Assembly (NCBI GenBank): GCA_964369685.1
Contig: CAYJFB010000030.1
Coordinates: 1-23,702 of the forward strand
Reading direction: 5' to 3'
DNA from: Avidesulfovibrio sp964369685
GTDB taxonomy: Bacteria > Desulfobacterota > Desulfovibrionia > Desulfovibrionales > Desulfovibrionaceae
DNA: 23,702 nt
A program made the position numbers and the translations under genes. Below are positions 14,923 through 23,556 of the stretch, in pieces; the first letter of the stretch is position 1, and every line of letters starts with the position of its first letter. The notes under the pieces were generated by a model. That model did no database searches, was not told where the DNA came from, and saw nothing but the letters and a program-made list of their open reading frames with translations.

Positions 14923-15590
14923 TGACAACATTGATGATTTTTACAAGTATCATAATTATGGGTTTTGCTTGCAGTTTTGGCTGTGGAACAATTACAACGC
15001 CGTTTATTTTGGGGAGTTTACTTGGAGAAGGACAAAATATTAAAGCAAGTAGAAACGCTATTGCACTTTTTTCATTAGGAAAGATCGTTTCTCTTTCTGT
15101 ATTGGGTTTACTTTCATCGTTGCTTGGTGCAACGATTTTGGATATGGTTGAATCTGTTTATCCCAACAGTACTGTTTGGGTGATACGAATATTTACGTGT
15201 TTATTTGGGGTGTGGCTTCTTTATGGTGTTTTTTTTAAAAAGCAGTCGTGTTGTCGAGCTGAGTCGTGTTGTGGGTGTTCTGGCAGTTTGTCGTCTTCAC
15301 CAAAATTGATGAGGAGGGGGTTTTATTTTGGAGCAGGGGTCTTATATTCAATCATCCCTTGTGCGCCTCTTTTGACGACACTGGGTTATGCAAGTACCAT
15401 GTCACCGATAGCAGCTATGCTGTTATTAGCGGTATTTGGGATTGTTAATTCTATTGTGCCTCTTTTTGGTTATGCTTCTTTAGTGGGTATGGCGAATGTT
15501 GAGTTTGCATTGAAAACGCCTCAGTTTGTAAAATATATTAAAATATTTGGTGGTCTGCTTCTCATTGGTGCTTCGTTTTTTTATGCATAA
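14922..15590 (+). CDS. Cysteine-rich polytopic membrane protein, TauE/SafE (COG2836) or DsbD/CcdA-like
   Basis: The protein has 222 residues and starts at TAATG with the activator stop. It has about six hydrophobic segments in two halves. The first opens FTSIIIMGFACSFGCGTITT with C17 and C21, and the second has LYSIIPCAPLLTTLGYAST with C147. A glycine-rich small-residue pattern (GSLLGEG, GSPI-type loops) recalls the sulfite exporter TauE/SafE family COG2836 and the CcdA/DsbD transmembrane domain. The loop between the halves holds a striking cysteine cluster, C110 C111 ... C116 C117 x C119. This could bind metal or exchange electrons as thiols. Last gene of the operon; its role is probably thiol or electron transfer across the membrane, or export of a small anion or metal. 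The family assignment is by pattern only. Confidence 0.68.
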   Translation: MTTLMIFTSIIIMGFACSFGCGTITTPFILGSLLGEGQNIKASRNAIALFSLGKIVSLSVLGLLSSLLGATILDMVESVYPNSTVWVIRIFTCLFGVWLLYGVFFKKQSCCRAESCCGCSGSLSSSPKLMRRGFYFGAGVLYSIIPCAPLLTTLGYASTMSPIAAMLLLAVFGIVNSIVPLFGYASLVGMANVEFALKTPQFVKYIKIFGGLLLIGASFFYA

Positions 15591-15649
15591 TATGTGGTGT
15601 GTTTTGTAAAATTTTTTTCATGTTTTGAGCAGAGCGTTATTCAAAAAAG

Positions 15650-16762
15650 TCATTTATTCATATCTTGAAGGATTATTTGTGCGGCACGATCAGCACTGCC
15701 CGGTTCACCGCACAATCGTTGCACTTCAGCAGCTTCACGGCGTACAGCAGCTAATAAGGCCGGTTCTGCGAGCCATTGTGAAACTTTGTTTGCCAGATGT
15801 TCCGGTGTAGCCTTTGCTTGAAGCAGCTCAGGAAACACTTCACGCCCTGCAATGAGATTGGGTAAACCAACCCATGGAACCCGCACCAACCATTTTCCCA
15901 CAAACCACGTCACAGGTGAAACCTTATATGTAATGACTGTTGGTGTGCCCAGCAATGCTGTTTCTAGCACTGCTGTTCCTGATGCGGCAACCACACACTG
16001 ACATGAACGTAAAAATTTATAGCGTGTTTTTGGTGGTTCAATATGCAAAGGAACAGAACTTGTCCACAAATTGCGTAACAATTGAGTTGAAATATTGGGA
16101 GCACATATACAATGAAAGGAAAGTCTGTTATGATGACGGGCAAGTTTTTGTGCTGTAGCCGCAAAAAGTGGCATCAATGTTTGCACTTCGTTTAACCGAC
16201 TTCCCGGCATTAAACCGATTCTGCCTTCAATCGGTGTTATATCTTCCACATCGGCTTTGTGAATCAAATCAAGTAACGGATTACCCACATAGGTTACGTT
16301 AAGTTCTTGCCGAGAATAAAACGCTTCTTCAAAGGGTAAAATACACAAAAGCTTTTGAATGTGTTTTTTTAAAAAACGCACACGTCCCTGACGCCAAGCC
16401 CATACCTTTGGCGGAATAAAATAATAAACAGGGATTCCCAACCGAGCAGCAATAGCTGCAACTCTAAAATTGAATTCGGGAGCGTCAACGAGCACCACAG
16501 CTTGTGGTCTATGACGTTTCAATGCTTGTTTGATTTGTCGTAACAAACGCCATGCTCTGGGTAAAGCAGAAAAAACTTCGACAAAGCCCATGACTGAAAG
16601 CTCATGAATATCAAAAAGATTTGTTTGTCCTGCTTCCGCCAGTTGTTCGCCACCCATGCCGATAGCTTTGAGAGACGGATCGTGTTGTCGCAAGGCTTGT
16701 AAGAGTGTTGCTGCCTGCATGTCTCCGGAGAGTTCTCCGGTGTTAATCCAGATGAGACTCAC
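15650..16762 (-). CDS. lpxB: Lipid-A-disaccharide synthase
   Basis: LpxB (GT19, 370 residues) joins UDP-2,3-diacylglucosamine and lipid X to make the disaccharide core of lipid A at the inner face of the cytoplasmic membrane. The N-terminus (INTGELSGDMQAATLLQAL) is the GE.SGD..ga motif of the family. Further signatures are FDIHELSVMGFVEV, VLVDAPEFNFR, YFIPPKVWAWRQGR, YVGNPLLD and LMPGSRLNEV. The start is GTG at 16762, backed by GAGGTG five bases upstream; the next ATG would remove the conserved N-terminus. It converges with the redox operon (59-bp gap) and follows rfbD in the same direction, but no other lpx gene is present here. Confidence 0.95.
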   Translation of the reverse strand: MSLIWINTGELSGDMQAATLLQALRQHDPSLKAIGMGGEQLAEAGQTNLFDIHELSVMGFVEVFSALPRAWRLLRQIKQALKRHRPQAVVLVDAPEFNFRVAAIAARLGIPVYYFIPPKVWAWRQGRVRFLKKHIQKLLCILPFEEAFYSRQELNVTYVGNPLLDLIHKADVEDITPIEGRIGLMPGSRLNEVQTLMPLFAATAQKLARHHNRLSFHCICAPNISTQLLRNLWTSSVPLHIEPPKTRYKFLRSCQCVVAASGTAVLETALLGTPTVITYKVSPVTWFVGKWLVRVPWVGLPNLIAGREVFPELLQAKATPEHLANKVSQWLAEPALLAAVRREAAEVQRLCGEPGSADRAAQIILQDMNK

Positions 16763-16833
16763 CTATTCACCTCTGTAATAGCAAAACATTTATTGAATAT
16801 TTAGAAAACACTTTATTTATTTTATTATATAAA

Positions 16834-16861
16834 ATAAAATATTTAGTGAATTTGATGTCAA
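16834..16861 (-). promoter_or_regulatory. Candidate sigma-70-like promoter for lpxB
   Basis: On the minus strand a perfect -35 TTGACA (16861-16856) is followed after 16 bp by TTTTAT (16839-16834). It lies in the AT-rich 142-bp gap between rfbD and lpxB. This suggests that lpxB has its own promoter instead of relying on rfbD. Motif match only. Confidence 0.4.
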
Positions 16862-16904
16862 AACGCATTGATAAGATGCCCTTAAAAATCAATGTTTCGG
16901 TGTG

Positions 16905-17825
16905 TTAAATATAGACAGAATAGATAAATTCGCTCAACGCTTGTGTCCAAGAACGCATGTGCTCTCCAGTCAATGCTTCATAGCGTGCGGTGCTGAGAAC
17001 AGAGTAGGCAGGACGTTTGGCAGGTGTTGGCCATTCATTTGTTGTTATTGCACAAACTTGTGCTGGCTTATTGGCTTGACGTACTGCTTCAGCTGTCAAT
17101 TCACACCAAGAGGCCTGACCGGCATTGACTACATGTACTATGCCGGAAGCGTTCTTTTCCAGCAGTCGGAGGCTTGCTGCGGCAACATCCGGTGTATAAC
17201 TGGGAGAACCGATTTGATCGTGTACCACGTTGAGCTGAGGGCGTTCATCAGCCAAAGAAAGCATTTTTGTTATAAAATTTGGTTTACCGGGACCAAAAAG
17301 CCATGCTGTACGCAAAATAAGGCACTCAGGGAGTTCCAAAGCCAACAAGGCTTGTTCACCGGCGAGCTTGCTTGTGCCATAAACGGATTGCGGGTTGGTG
17401 ACATCTGTTTCAAGATACGGAGTTTGTTTTGTTCCGTCAAAAACAAAATCTGTGCTATAGTGAACCAACCGAATGCCGCCTGTTTTGGCAATTCTACCCA
17501 GTAACGCCGGTAAACCGCTATTGACAGCCAACGCTTCGGCAGGATGTTCTTCAGCGGCATCGACTTGTGTCCATGCCATTGTATTGAAGATGACATCAGG
17601 TGCCAATTCAAGAATATTCCGTGTGAGTGTTTCCGGATCATAGAGTGTTTCGGCATCTTGCCCTAAGGCACGCAATTGGTTGCGTTCCATGGTTGAGACA
17701 TGCCAACCTTCGGTTTGTAATTTTGCAACCAGCGCTTGTCCCAATAAACCTTTTCCGCCTAAAACCAATGCACAACGTGAAGACACACGCATGTTTTTTG
17801 AATCGTTTATATCTTTTTGCCCCAT
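16905..17825 (-). CDS. rfbD: dTDP-4-dehydrorhamnose reductase (RmlD)
   Basis: The enzyme makes dTDP-L-rhamnose from dTDP-4-keto-L-rhamnose with NAD(P)H, for LPS O-antigen or other polysaccharide. I start it at 17825 (306 residues) because CGAGGAAAACC sits directly before that ATG. An in-frame ATG at 17891 would add 22 residues with no ribosome site. It is an SDR-extended fold: Rossmann loop VLGGKGLLGQ (21-30), DVIFNTMAWTQVDAAE, STDFVFDG (catalytic Thr/Ser region), the YxxxK pair in YGTSKLAGEQALLA, and LRTAWLFG. The family is usually about 280-300 residues; the extra dozen residues at the N-terminus (GQKDINDSKNMR) are not part of the fold. rfbA, rfbB and rfbC are not adjacent, so the pathway's other genes must be elsewhere. 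It is divergent from yajC. Confidence 0.92.
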   Translation of the reverse strand: MGQKDINDSKNMRVSSRCALVLGGKGLLGQALVAKLQTEGWHVSTMERNQLRALGQDAETLYDPETLTRNILELAPDVIFNTMAWTQVDAAEEHPAEALAVNSGLPALLGRIAKTGGIRLVHYSTDFVFDGTKQTPYLETDVTNPQSVYGTSKLAGEQALLALELPECLILRTAWLFGPGKPNFITKMLSLADERPQLNVVHDQIGSPSYTPDVAAASLRLLEKNASGIVHVVNAGQASWCELTAEAVRQANKPAQVCAITTNEWPTPAKRPAYSVLSTARYEALTGEHMRSWTQALSEFIYSVYI

Positions 17826-17933
17826 GGTTTTCCTCGTCGGTAAATATATCGGATGGAACACAAGGTCAGCTATCAAGAGTGTCTCATACATCCATTATCT
17901 TCATAACATTGTTGTACCGATACGGTCAACAGC

Positions 17934-17963
17934 TTGAAAACCGGTTAAAAACATGACTATACA
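17934..17963 (+). promoter_or_regulatory. Candidate promoter for yajC
   Basis: TTGAAA (17934-17939) and TATACA (17958-17963) are spaced by 18 bp, about 100 bp upstream of yajC. Downstream, AGCATAA-AGCG-TTATGCT (17977-17994) forms a small hairpin in the predicted leader. This is weak evidence from motifs alone. Confidence 0.3.
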
Positions 17964-18069
17964 GCTTGCCAACGATAGCATAAAGCGTTATGCTGATACG
18001 GTTGTGGAATGGATCTGCAATCTTTTTATCTTTTAATATAAATAACCTTATTTTTTTGAGGAGTGTATC

Positions 18070-18405
18070 ATGCTTGTTTCCGTCGCTCACGCCATGGGAT
18101 CTGCCGGTGGTGCTGCTCCGGCCGGTGGAGCCGAAGCTTTTATGCAATTTATTCCGTTGTTGTTGATGCTGGCTATTTTTTATTTTCTGCTCATTCGTCC
18201 CCAGCAAAAGCGCGCTAAACAGCACAAAGCCATGTTGGAAGCGTTAAAAAAAGGCGATTCTATCATGACAACGGGCGGCCTTGCCGGTCGTATTGTTGAT
18301 ACTGACGGCGACATGTTGATCGTTGACCTCGGCGAAACAAAAGTGACGGTGGGGCGTGGGTATGTGGCAGGACTTGTCGATACCAAAAAAAAATCTGATG
18401 CCTAA
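18070..18405 (+). CDS. yajC: Preprotein translocase accessory subunit YajC
   Basis: YajC (111 residues) is a small single-span inner-membrane partner of the SecDF complex. It has an Ala/Gly-rich N-terminus (SVAHAMGSAGGAAPAGGAEA), a TM helix at about 26-42 (FIPLLLMLAIFYFLLIRP), the hallmark IRPQQKRAKQHK right after it, and a cytoplasmic beta domain with GDSIMTTGGLAGRIVD. GAGGAG lies 6 nt before the ATG. The N-terminal sequence closely resembles Desulfovibrio YajC as I remember it and is one reason for the taxonomic call. secD follows 184 bp later, beyond a strong hairpin. Confidence 0.96.
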   Translation: MLVSVAHAMGSAGGAAPAGGAEAFMQFIPLLLMLAIFYFLLIRPQQKRAKQHKAMLEALKKGDSIMTTGGLAGRIVDTDGDMLIVDLGETKVTVGRGYVAGLVDTKKKSDA

Positions 18406-18500
18406 AACGGATTGTTGAACATCAACGGAAAATACAATTGCTTAAAATCTTATTGTCTTTCAAAAGGCTTTAAGCCTGCTGCCGTTGTTTTATTTTGACA

Positions 18501-18547
18501 AAAAACACCCGAAGAAAAGAGGCAGTCTTTTTTCTTCGGGTGTTTTT
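18501..18547. terminator. Strong hairpin terminator between yajC and secD
   Basis: The arms are perfect over 18 bp (18501-18518 and 18530-18547) around an 11-nt loop. The core is ACACCCGAAGAAAA/TTTTCTTCGGGTGT, with an A-run before and a T-run after, so it could work in both directions. It would reduce read-through from yajC into secD. The rest of 18406-18589 has no clear promoter that I can defend. Confidence 0.8.
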
Positions 18548-18589
18548 GATCACTGATCACTCTAATCATTTGCTATCAAGGATGCATGG

Positions 18590-20170
18590 ATGAATTCCTC
18601 AACCTGGCGAAAAATTGTCATTCTGCTGGTTTTTATAGTCGGATTGGCCTATGCCTTACCAAGTTTTCCGACTGTTGCCACTTCGGCGTTAGGGTCTTTG
18701 TTACCCAGTGCGCGTATCAATTTGGGATTGGATCTTAAAGGAGGAATAAGCCTCACCTTGGGAGTAGAAACGCAAAAAGCCGTTAATAATACCCTCTTGC
18801 AAACAGGACAAAATATTCGTTTAGAAGCCATGGATGAAGGGCTTACCGTACTCAATCCTCGTTTAAATGCAGATGCGTTAGAATTTTTTCTGCCGAAATC
18901 AGAGGAACAAACAGCTTTAGATACCATATTGGCAGATACATATTCTGAACTCAATATTGATAATGTGGAAGCTCTCGAAACAGGGGGGTTGCGCTATATT
19001 GTAACCTTTGACGACGCGTTTAAAATGACCATAGAAGCCATGGCACTCGATCAAGTCGTGCAAACCTTGCGTAATCGTATTGATCAATTCGGTGTGGCCG
19101 AACCGGATATTCGCAAACAAGCCGACAATCGTATTCAAATTCAATTGCCGGGCATGTCTGATGCTGAACGCGCCATACAACTTGTAGGGCAAACAGCACA
19201 ACTCACATTCCATCTTGTGCGTGACGACATCAATCTCGATGGCTTATTGCCTCCTGAAGTGAGTCGTTTTCCCATGGTTGAAGACAAAAATAACCCTACA
19301 GAAACAGAAACCTTCATTCTTCTTGATCGTGATCCACTCATGACAGGCGAAAACATCGCTGACGCAAGACCCGGCTTTGAACAAGATAATTCTGTAAATG
19401 TTTCCCTTACATTCAATAATCAAGGTGCTGCCACGTTTGAACGACTCACCGGTGAACACATCAAGCGCCGCATGGCCATTGTCCTTGATGGAAAAGTCTA
19501 TACTGCACCCACCATTCAAGATCGCATTGCGGGTGGACGAGCCAGTATTACAGGCAACTTCACAACTGCCGAAGCACAAGATTTGGCCATTGTCTTGCGT
19601 GCAGGATCTTTGCCTGCACCTGTGTCGATTTTAGAAGAACGCACTGTTGGGCCGTCTTTAGGGCAGGAATCGATTAATAAAGGGATTACAGCTGCCCTTA
19701 TCGGCGCTTTGGCTGTGGCTGTGATTATGCCGATTTATTACAGTTTAGCAGGTCTTGTTGCCAATTTGATGCTGGTTTTTACATTGATTCTTCTCGTAGC
19801 CGGTTTGGCTGCTTTTGGCGCCACGCTGACATTACCGGGTATTGCGGGCATTGTTTTAACCATAGGCATGTCTGTTGATGCCAATGTGTTGATTTTTGAA
19901 CGCATCCGCGAAGAGCTTCGACGAGGTTGTTCTGCTGCCGAAGCGGTTGTTGCAGGTTTTGAAAGAGCAAGCATTTCTATCATTGACTCAAACCTCACCA
20001 CAATCATTGCCGCAGCGATTCTCTATCAATTTGGTACGGGTCCTGTACGCGGCTTTGCTGTCACATTGAGCCTTGGTATCTTGGCCTCAATGTTTACAGC
20101 TATCGTTGTTTCAAGAGTGCTTTTTGAACAATGGGCACAGCCAAATAATCGTCTTGCTATGCGAATTTAG
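18590..20170 (+). CDS. secD: Protein translocase subunit SecD
   Basis: SecD (526 residues) uses the proton gradient to help pull proteins through SecYEG on the periplasmic side. It has TM1 (about 8-26), the D1 motif LGLDLKGGISL (45-55), the periplasmic P1 domain with LRNRIDQFGVAEPDIRKQ and RIQIQLPG, and the RAGSLPAPVSILEERTVGPSLG junction. Five C-terminal TM segments follow, with GMSVDANVLIFERIREE (426-442) and FGTGPVRGFAVTLSLG. Its length is normal. Of three nearby ATGs (18582, 18586, 18590) only 18590 is in frame; AAGGA is 7 nt upstream. SecD is normally followed directly by secF, but here a terminator and then a restriction gene on the opposite strand follow, so secF is absent from this window. 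Confidence 0.96.
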   Translation: MNSSTWRKIVILLVFIVGLAYALPSFPTVATSALGSLLPSARINLGLDLKGGISLTLGVETQKAVNNTLLQTGQNIRLEAMDEGLTVLNPRLNADALEFFLPKSEEQTALDTILADTYSELNIDNVEALETGGLRYIVTFDDAFKMTIEAMALDQVVQTLRNRIDQFGVAEPDIRKQADNRIQIQLPGMSDAERAIQLVGQTAQLTFHLVRDDINLDGLLPPEVSRFPMVEDKNNPTETETFILLDRDPLMTGENIADARPGFEQDNSVNVSLTFNNQGAATFERLTGEHIKRRMAIVLDGKVYTAPTIQDRIAGGRASITGNFTTAEAQDLAIVLRAGSLPAPVSILEERTVGPSLGQESINKGITAALIGALAVAVIMPIYYSLAGLVANLMLVFTLILLVAGLAAFGATLTLPGIAGIVLTIGMSVDANVLIFERIREELRRGCSAAEAVVAGFERASISIIDSNLTTIIAAAILYQFGTGPVRGFAVTLSLGILASMFTAIVVSRVLFEQWAQPNNRLAMRI

Positions 20171-20274
20171 TTTTTTAATAGTAATGAAATGATGAGATAA
20201 CATTTTTAATCTTGTCTTTTTTTTTCTGGGGGGATAACCTGAAATAAACACTATATAAGAATGATCTTTAATTT

Positions 20275-20312
20275 AGAGGTGTTATGTAATATTGTCATAA
20301 CACCTCTTTTTT
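20275..20312 (+). terminator. Rho-independent terminator after secD
   Basis: AGAGGTGTTATG (20275-20286) pairs perfectly with CATAACACCTCT (20296-20307) around a 9-nt loop and is followed by TTTTT. It lies about 105 nt after the secD stop and ends the secD transcript before the convergent hsdR gene. The region 20313-20462 holds only a 15-codon open frame (20345-20392) of doubtful status. Confidence 0.88.
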
Positions 20313-20462
20313 ATTTGATAAAAAAATGATGTGTTTTCAGAAAAATGAGCCGTGGACGGCCGCGAAAAGAAGAGCGTGACAGTGAAGAGTGAAGAGGAGC
20401 TTTGCTACATTTTTCAAGGTATTTAATGTTTTTTTGTAAAGCGTATTGTCTTTATCGTGAAG

Positions 20463-23400
20463 CTAGTGGTGGATTTCTTCATTATCTACCCAAAGTTCGC
20501 ATTGTTGTATAACCGTATTCATGGCTTCTTCCACGCCATCAGGAGGGTATGCGTATCTCTTCAAAAGACGTTTAATCATTTTACGCATTTGTGCGCGTGC
20601 AGATTCTTTATTTTGCCAATCAACACTTCTCTTCTTTCGGAGTGTGTCAGCAAGTTCTTTCGTCATGGCTATGAGTTGTTCATTTTCATAAAAATCTTTG
20701 ATGGCCTGCGGCTTGGTAAGAGCATTATAAAAAGCCAGCTCCTCTGCATTAAGACCCAGTTTTTCTCCCTCTTTATGAGCGTTGGTCATCTCCTGTGCCA
20801 CTTTAAGCAGTTCAGCAATGATTTCTTCATTGCTCAACATGCCATTCAAGTACGCATTGATTTTTTGTTGAAGAATCTCACTAAAGCGTTGTGATTGCAC
20901 CACATTAGTTTTACGATAAATCTTCACTTGTTCTGCCAACAACTTTTTAAGAATTTCTACAGCCAAGTTTTTTTCTTTCATCTTGGATATTTCTTCCAAA
21001 AAACTTGGGTCAAAAAGAGAAAAGTCTTTATTTACGTCAGCAAATAAATTGATAATACCTTCACTCTTGATGCTTGCTTTAAGTAAATTATTGATCTGCT
21101 CGTTTATTTCCGGCAAAGAAATTTTGCTCGCACTCCCTACAAGTAAACGCACAAGCAAAGTTCGCACCGTGTCAAAAAATGCCGATGTCAGACGTTGTTC
21201 TTCAGTGGTTACACTTCGGCATAAAGAAAGAGCATTTCGTAACAACAAAGCCTCTTTGATAAAAACATCTTGTGTTGTCTTGCCTTGTTGTTTGCCTATT
21301 TCCATACGGCTTTTGCCAAGAATAAAATCTACTCCGCCGCTGATGGTCTTGGCTCTCTCTAAAGGGCTTCCGTGCATAAAAGATGTAAAGTCATAGCCAT
21401 GAATAAGATCTTGGCATACTTCCAGTTTTTTCAAAAATTGCGGATAAGCTTCTTTTTTAATGTCCATTTCGCCAAAATGTTTTTTATCTCGCACGGTATA
21501 GTCATTCATCGCTTGTTTTAACGCTGCGGCAATCCCTATATAGTCAACAACAAGACCACCTTCTTTATCCTTAAAAACACGATTCACGCGCGCAATAGCC
21601 TGCATAAGATTATGCCCTGCCATAGCCTTATATACATACATCGTAGCCAGTGACGGCACATCAAAACCTGTTAGCCACATATCAACCACAATGGCAATTT
21701 TCATACTGTCATTATTGTCTTTAAAACGACGAGCAAGGTTTTCCTTATAGCTTTTATTACCTATAACACTACGCCATTCTTCGGGATCATTATTGCTACC
21801 GGTCATAACCACATGCACTTTGTCTTGCCACTCAGGGCGCAATTCCAGCATTTTTGTATATATTTTCATGGCAATGGGACGTGAATAAGCCACAATCATT
21901 GCTTTTCCAGTCAGTTCATGGGCACGATGATTTTCGTAATGCTCTATGATGTCTGTTACAAGAGAGGTAATTGTTTGTTCAGCACCAAGCACAGCCTCCA
22001 TTTTTCCAAGCTCTTTTTTACTTTTTTCAATGGCTATAGCGTCGGCTTGTTGGGCAAGAATATCATATTCGGCATCTATGAGTGCAAGCATCTTTTTGTC
22101 TAAATTTAGCTGAATAACACGGCTTTCATAATAGACCGGACGAGTTGCGCCGTCTTCCACGGCTTGGGTCATGTCATAGACATCAATATAATCACCGAAA
22201 ACCTCGCGTGTGCTTCGGTCTTTGGCAGAAATGGGTGTACCCGTAAAGCCAATAAATGTGGCATTAGGCAGGCTGTTACGGATAATACGTGCCGTACCTA
22301 TGCTGATGGAGGCGGTTTCAATATTTCCTGTATGATCTTTTGTGATTTTTACCTTTTCATGCAGACCATATTGTCCTCGGTGGGCTTCATCCGCCATGAC
22401 AACAATATTGTGCCGTGTAGAGAGTGCTTCTTGTGACTCCTCAAATTTTTGCATCGTGGTAAAAATGATACCATTGGCTTGTATATTATGAAGTAGTTCA
22501 CGTAAATTTTCACGACTCGCGGCCTGTTTGGGGCTTTGTCGTAAAAAATTCTCACAATGACAAAATTGCGCAAAAAGTTGGTCATCAAGGTCATTTCTGT
22601 CGGTGATGATCACAATGGTTGGACTTTGCAAAGCTTCTTGCAAGGCATGAGCATAAAAGACCATGGACAATGACTTGCCACTGCCTTGAGTATGCCAAAA
22701 AACGCCGCCTTTACCGTCAGTTTCGGTAGCTTTTTGGGTAGAGGTAATGGCCTTATTGACAGCATAATACTGATGATAGCCTGCCAAAATTTTATAACTC
22801 GTCAGTCCTTCACGAGAGAAGCAGATATAATTTCTTAGAATATTTAAAAAACGTTCAGGTTGAAAAATACCCTCAAAAAGTGTTTCAAAATTGGCGGCCT
22901 GAGTGTTTTCATAGGAGCCGTCAACAGTTTTCCATTCCATATAACGATCTTCGCCTGAGGTGATGGTGCCTGCCTTAGATGTGGCTTGATCGCTCATGAC
23001 ACACAGTGCATTGTAGGAAAACAGCGAAGGCACTTCCTGCATATAATTTTTGAGCTGTCGATAGGCTTCTGAAGCGTCTGTTTCTTCACGCGAAGGCGAT
23101 TTTAATTCTATCACTACCAATGGCAACCCGTTGATAAAAAGAACAATATCAGGGCGTTTTTCGCTATGTTCAATCACTGTCCATTGATTCACAGCCATAA
23201 AAGTATTTTGCATAGGGTTTGCATAATCAATAAGATACACCAGAGAAGCTTTTTCTATTCCGTCTTGTACATATTTTACAGGCACACCATGTTGCAAATA
23301 ATCCATAAAAATGATGTTTTTTTGAATAAAGTGTCCATCATCAAGGTTTTTGAGTTTGTACAAAGCATCTTCTATGGCAGCATAAGGCAATTGTTTATTA

Positions 23401-23546
23401 AGACATACAAGCGATTGCACCAACACCGATTCAAACAACGGCGAACGATAATCTCGTTCTACATCAGCTCCGTATACATGCGTATAGCCAAGACCTTGCA
23501 TAAGCTCAATAATGGCTTGCTCGAAGTGAGATTCGGTATAGTGCAT
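20463..23546 (-). CDS. hsdR: Type I restriction endonuclease subunit R
   Basis: HsdR (1027 residues) is the ATP-driven translocase and nuclease subunit of a type I restriction-modification complex; it needs HsdM and HsdS for target recognition. The N-terminal nuclease has the PD-(D/E)xK signature: D133 in RPDIVLFINGLP and E147-x-K149 in VVIELKSP. The helicase motor has Walker A HTQGSGKS (285-292), TDRNDLDDQL, DEAH (386-389), GFTGTPIS (433-440), and motifs V/VI in DMWLTGFDVPSLATMY and QAIARVNRVF. The C-terminal helical domain for complex assembly runs to the end. All motifs look intact, so it is likely functional. AAGGA 7 nt before the ATG overlaps the stop of the upstream gene (TAAGGA). hsdM and hsdS are not in the window and would lie to the right. 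It converges on secD. Confidence 0.96.
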   Translation of the reverse strand: MHYTESHFEQAIIELMQGLGYTHVYGADVERDYRSPLFESVLVQSLVCLNKQLPYAAIEDALYKLKNLDDGHFIQKNIIFMDYLQHGVPVKYVQDGIEKASLVYLIDYANPMQNTFMAVNQWTVIEHSEKRPDIVLFINGLPLVVIELKSPSREETDASEAYRQLKNYMQEVPSLFSYNALCVMSDQATSKAGTITSGEDRYMEWKTVDGSYENTQAANFETLFEGIFQPERFLNILRNYICFSREGLTSYKILAGYHQYYAVNKAITSTQKATETDGKGGVFWHTQGSGKSLSMVFYAHALQEALQSPTIVIITDRNDLDDQLFAQFCHCENFLRQSPKQAASRENLRELLHNIQANGIIFTTMQKFEESQEALSTRHNIVVMADEAHRGQYGLHEKVKITKDHTGNIETASISIGTARIIRNSLPNATFIGFTGTPISAKDRSTREVFGDYIDVYDMTQAVEDGATRPVYYESRVIQLNLDKKMLALIDAEYDILAQQADAIAIEKSKKELGKMEAVLGAEQTITSLVTDIIEHYENHRAHELTGKAMIVAYSRPIAMKIYTKMLELRPEWQDKVHVVMTGSNNDPEEWRSVIGNKSYKENLARRFKDNNDSMKIAIVVDMWLTGFDVPSLATMYVYKAMAGHNLMQAIARVNRVFKDKEGGLVVDYIGIAAALKQAMNDYTVRDKKHFGEMDIKKEAYPQFLKKLEVCQDLIHGYDFTSFMHGSPLERAKTISGGVDFILGKSRMEIGKQQGKTTQDVFIKEALLLRNALSLCRSVTTEEQRLTSAFFDTVRTLLVRLLVGSASKISLPEINEQINNLLKASIKSEGIINLFADVNKDFSLFDPSFLEEISKMKEKNLAVEILKKLLAEQVKIYRKTNVVQSQRFSEILQQKINAYLNGMLSNEEIIAELLKVAQEMTNAHKEGEKLGLNAEELAFYNALTKPQAIKDFYENEQLIAMTKELADTLRKKRSVDWQNKESARAQMRKMIKRLLKRYAYPPDGVEEAMNTVIQQCELWVDNEEIHH

Positions 23547-23556
23547 GAGGCAATCC

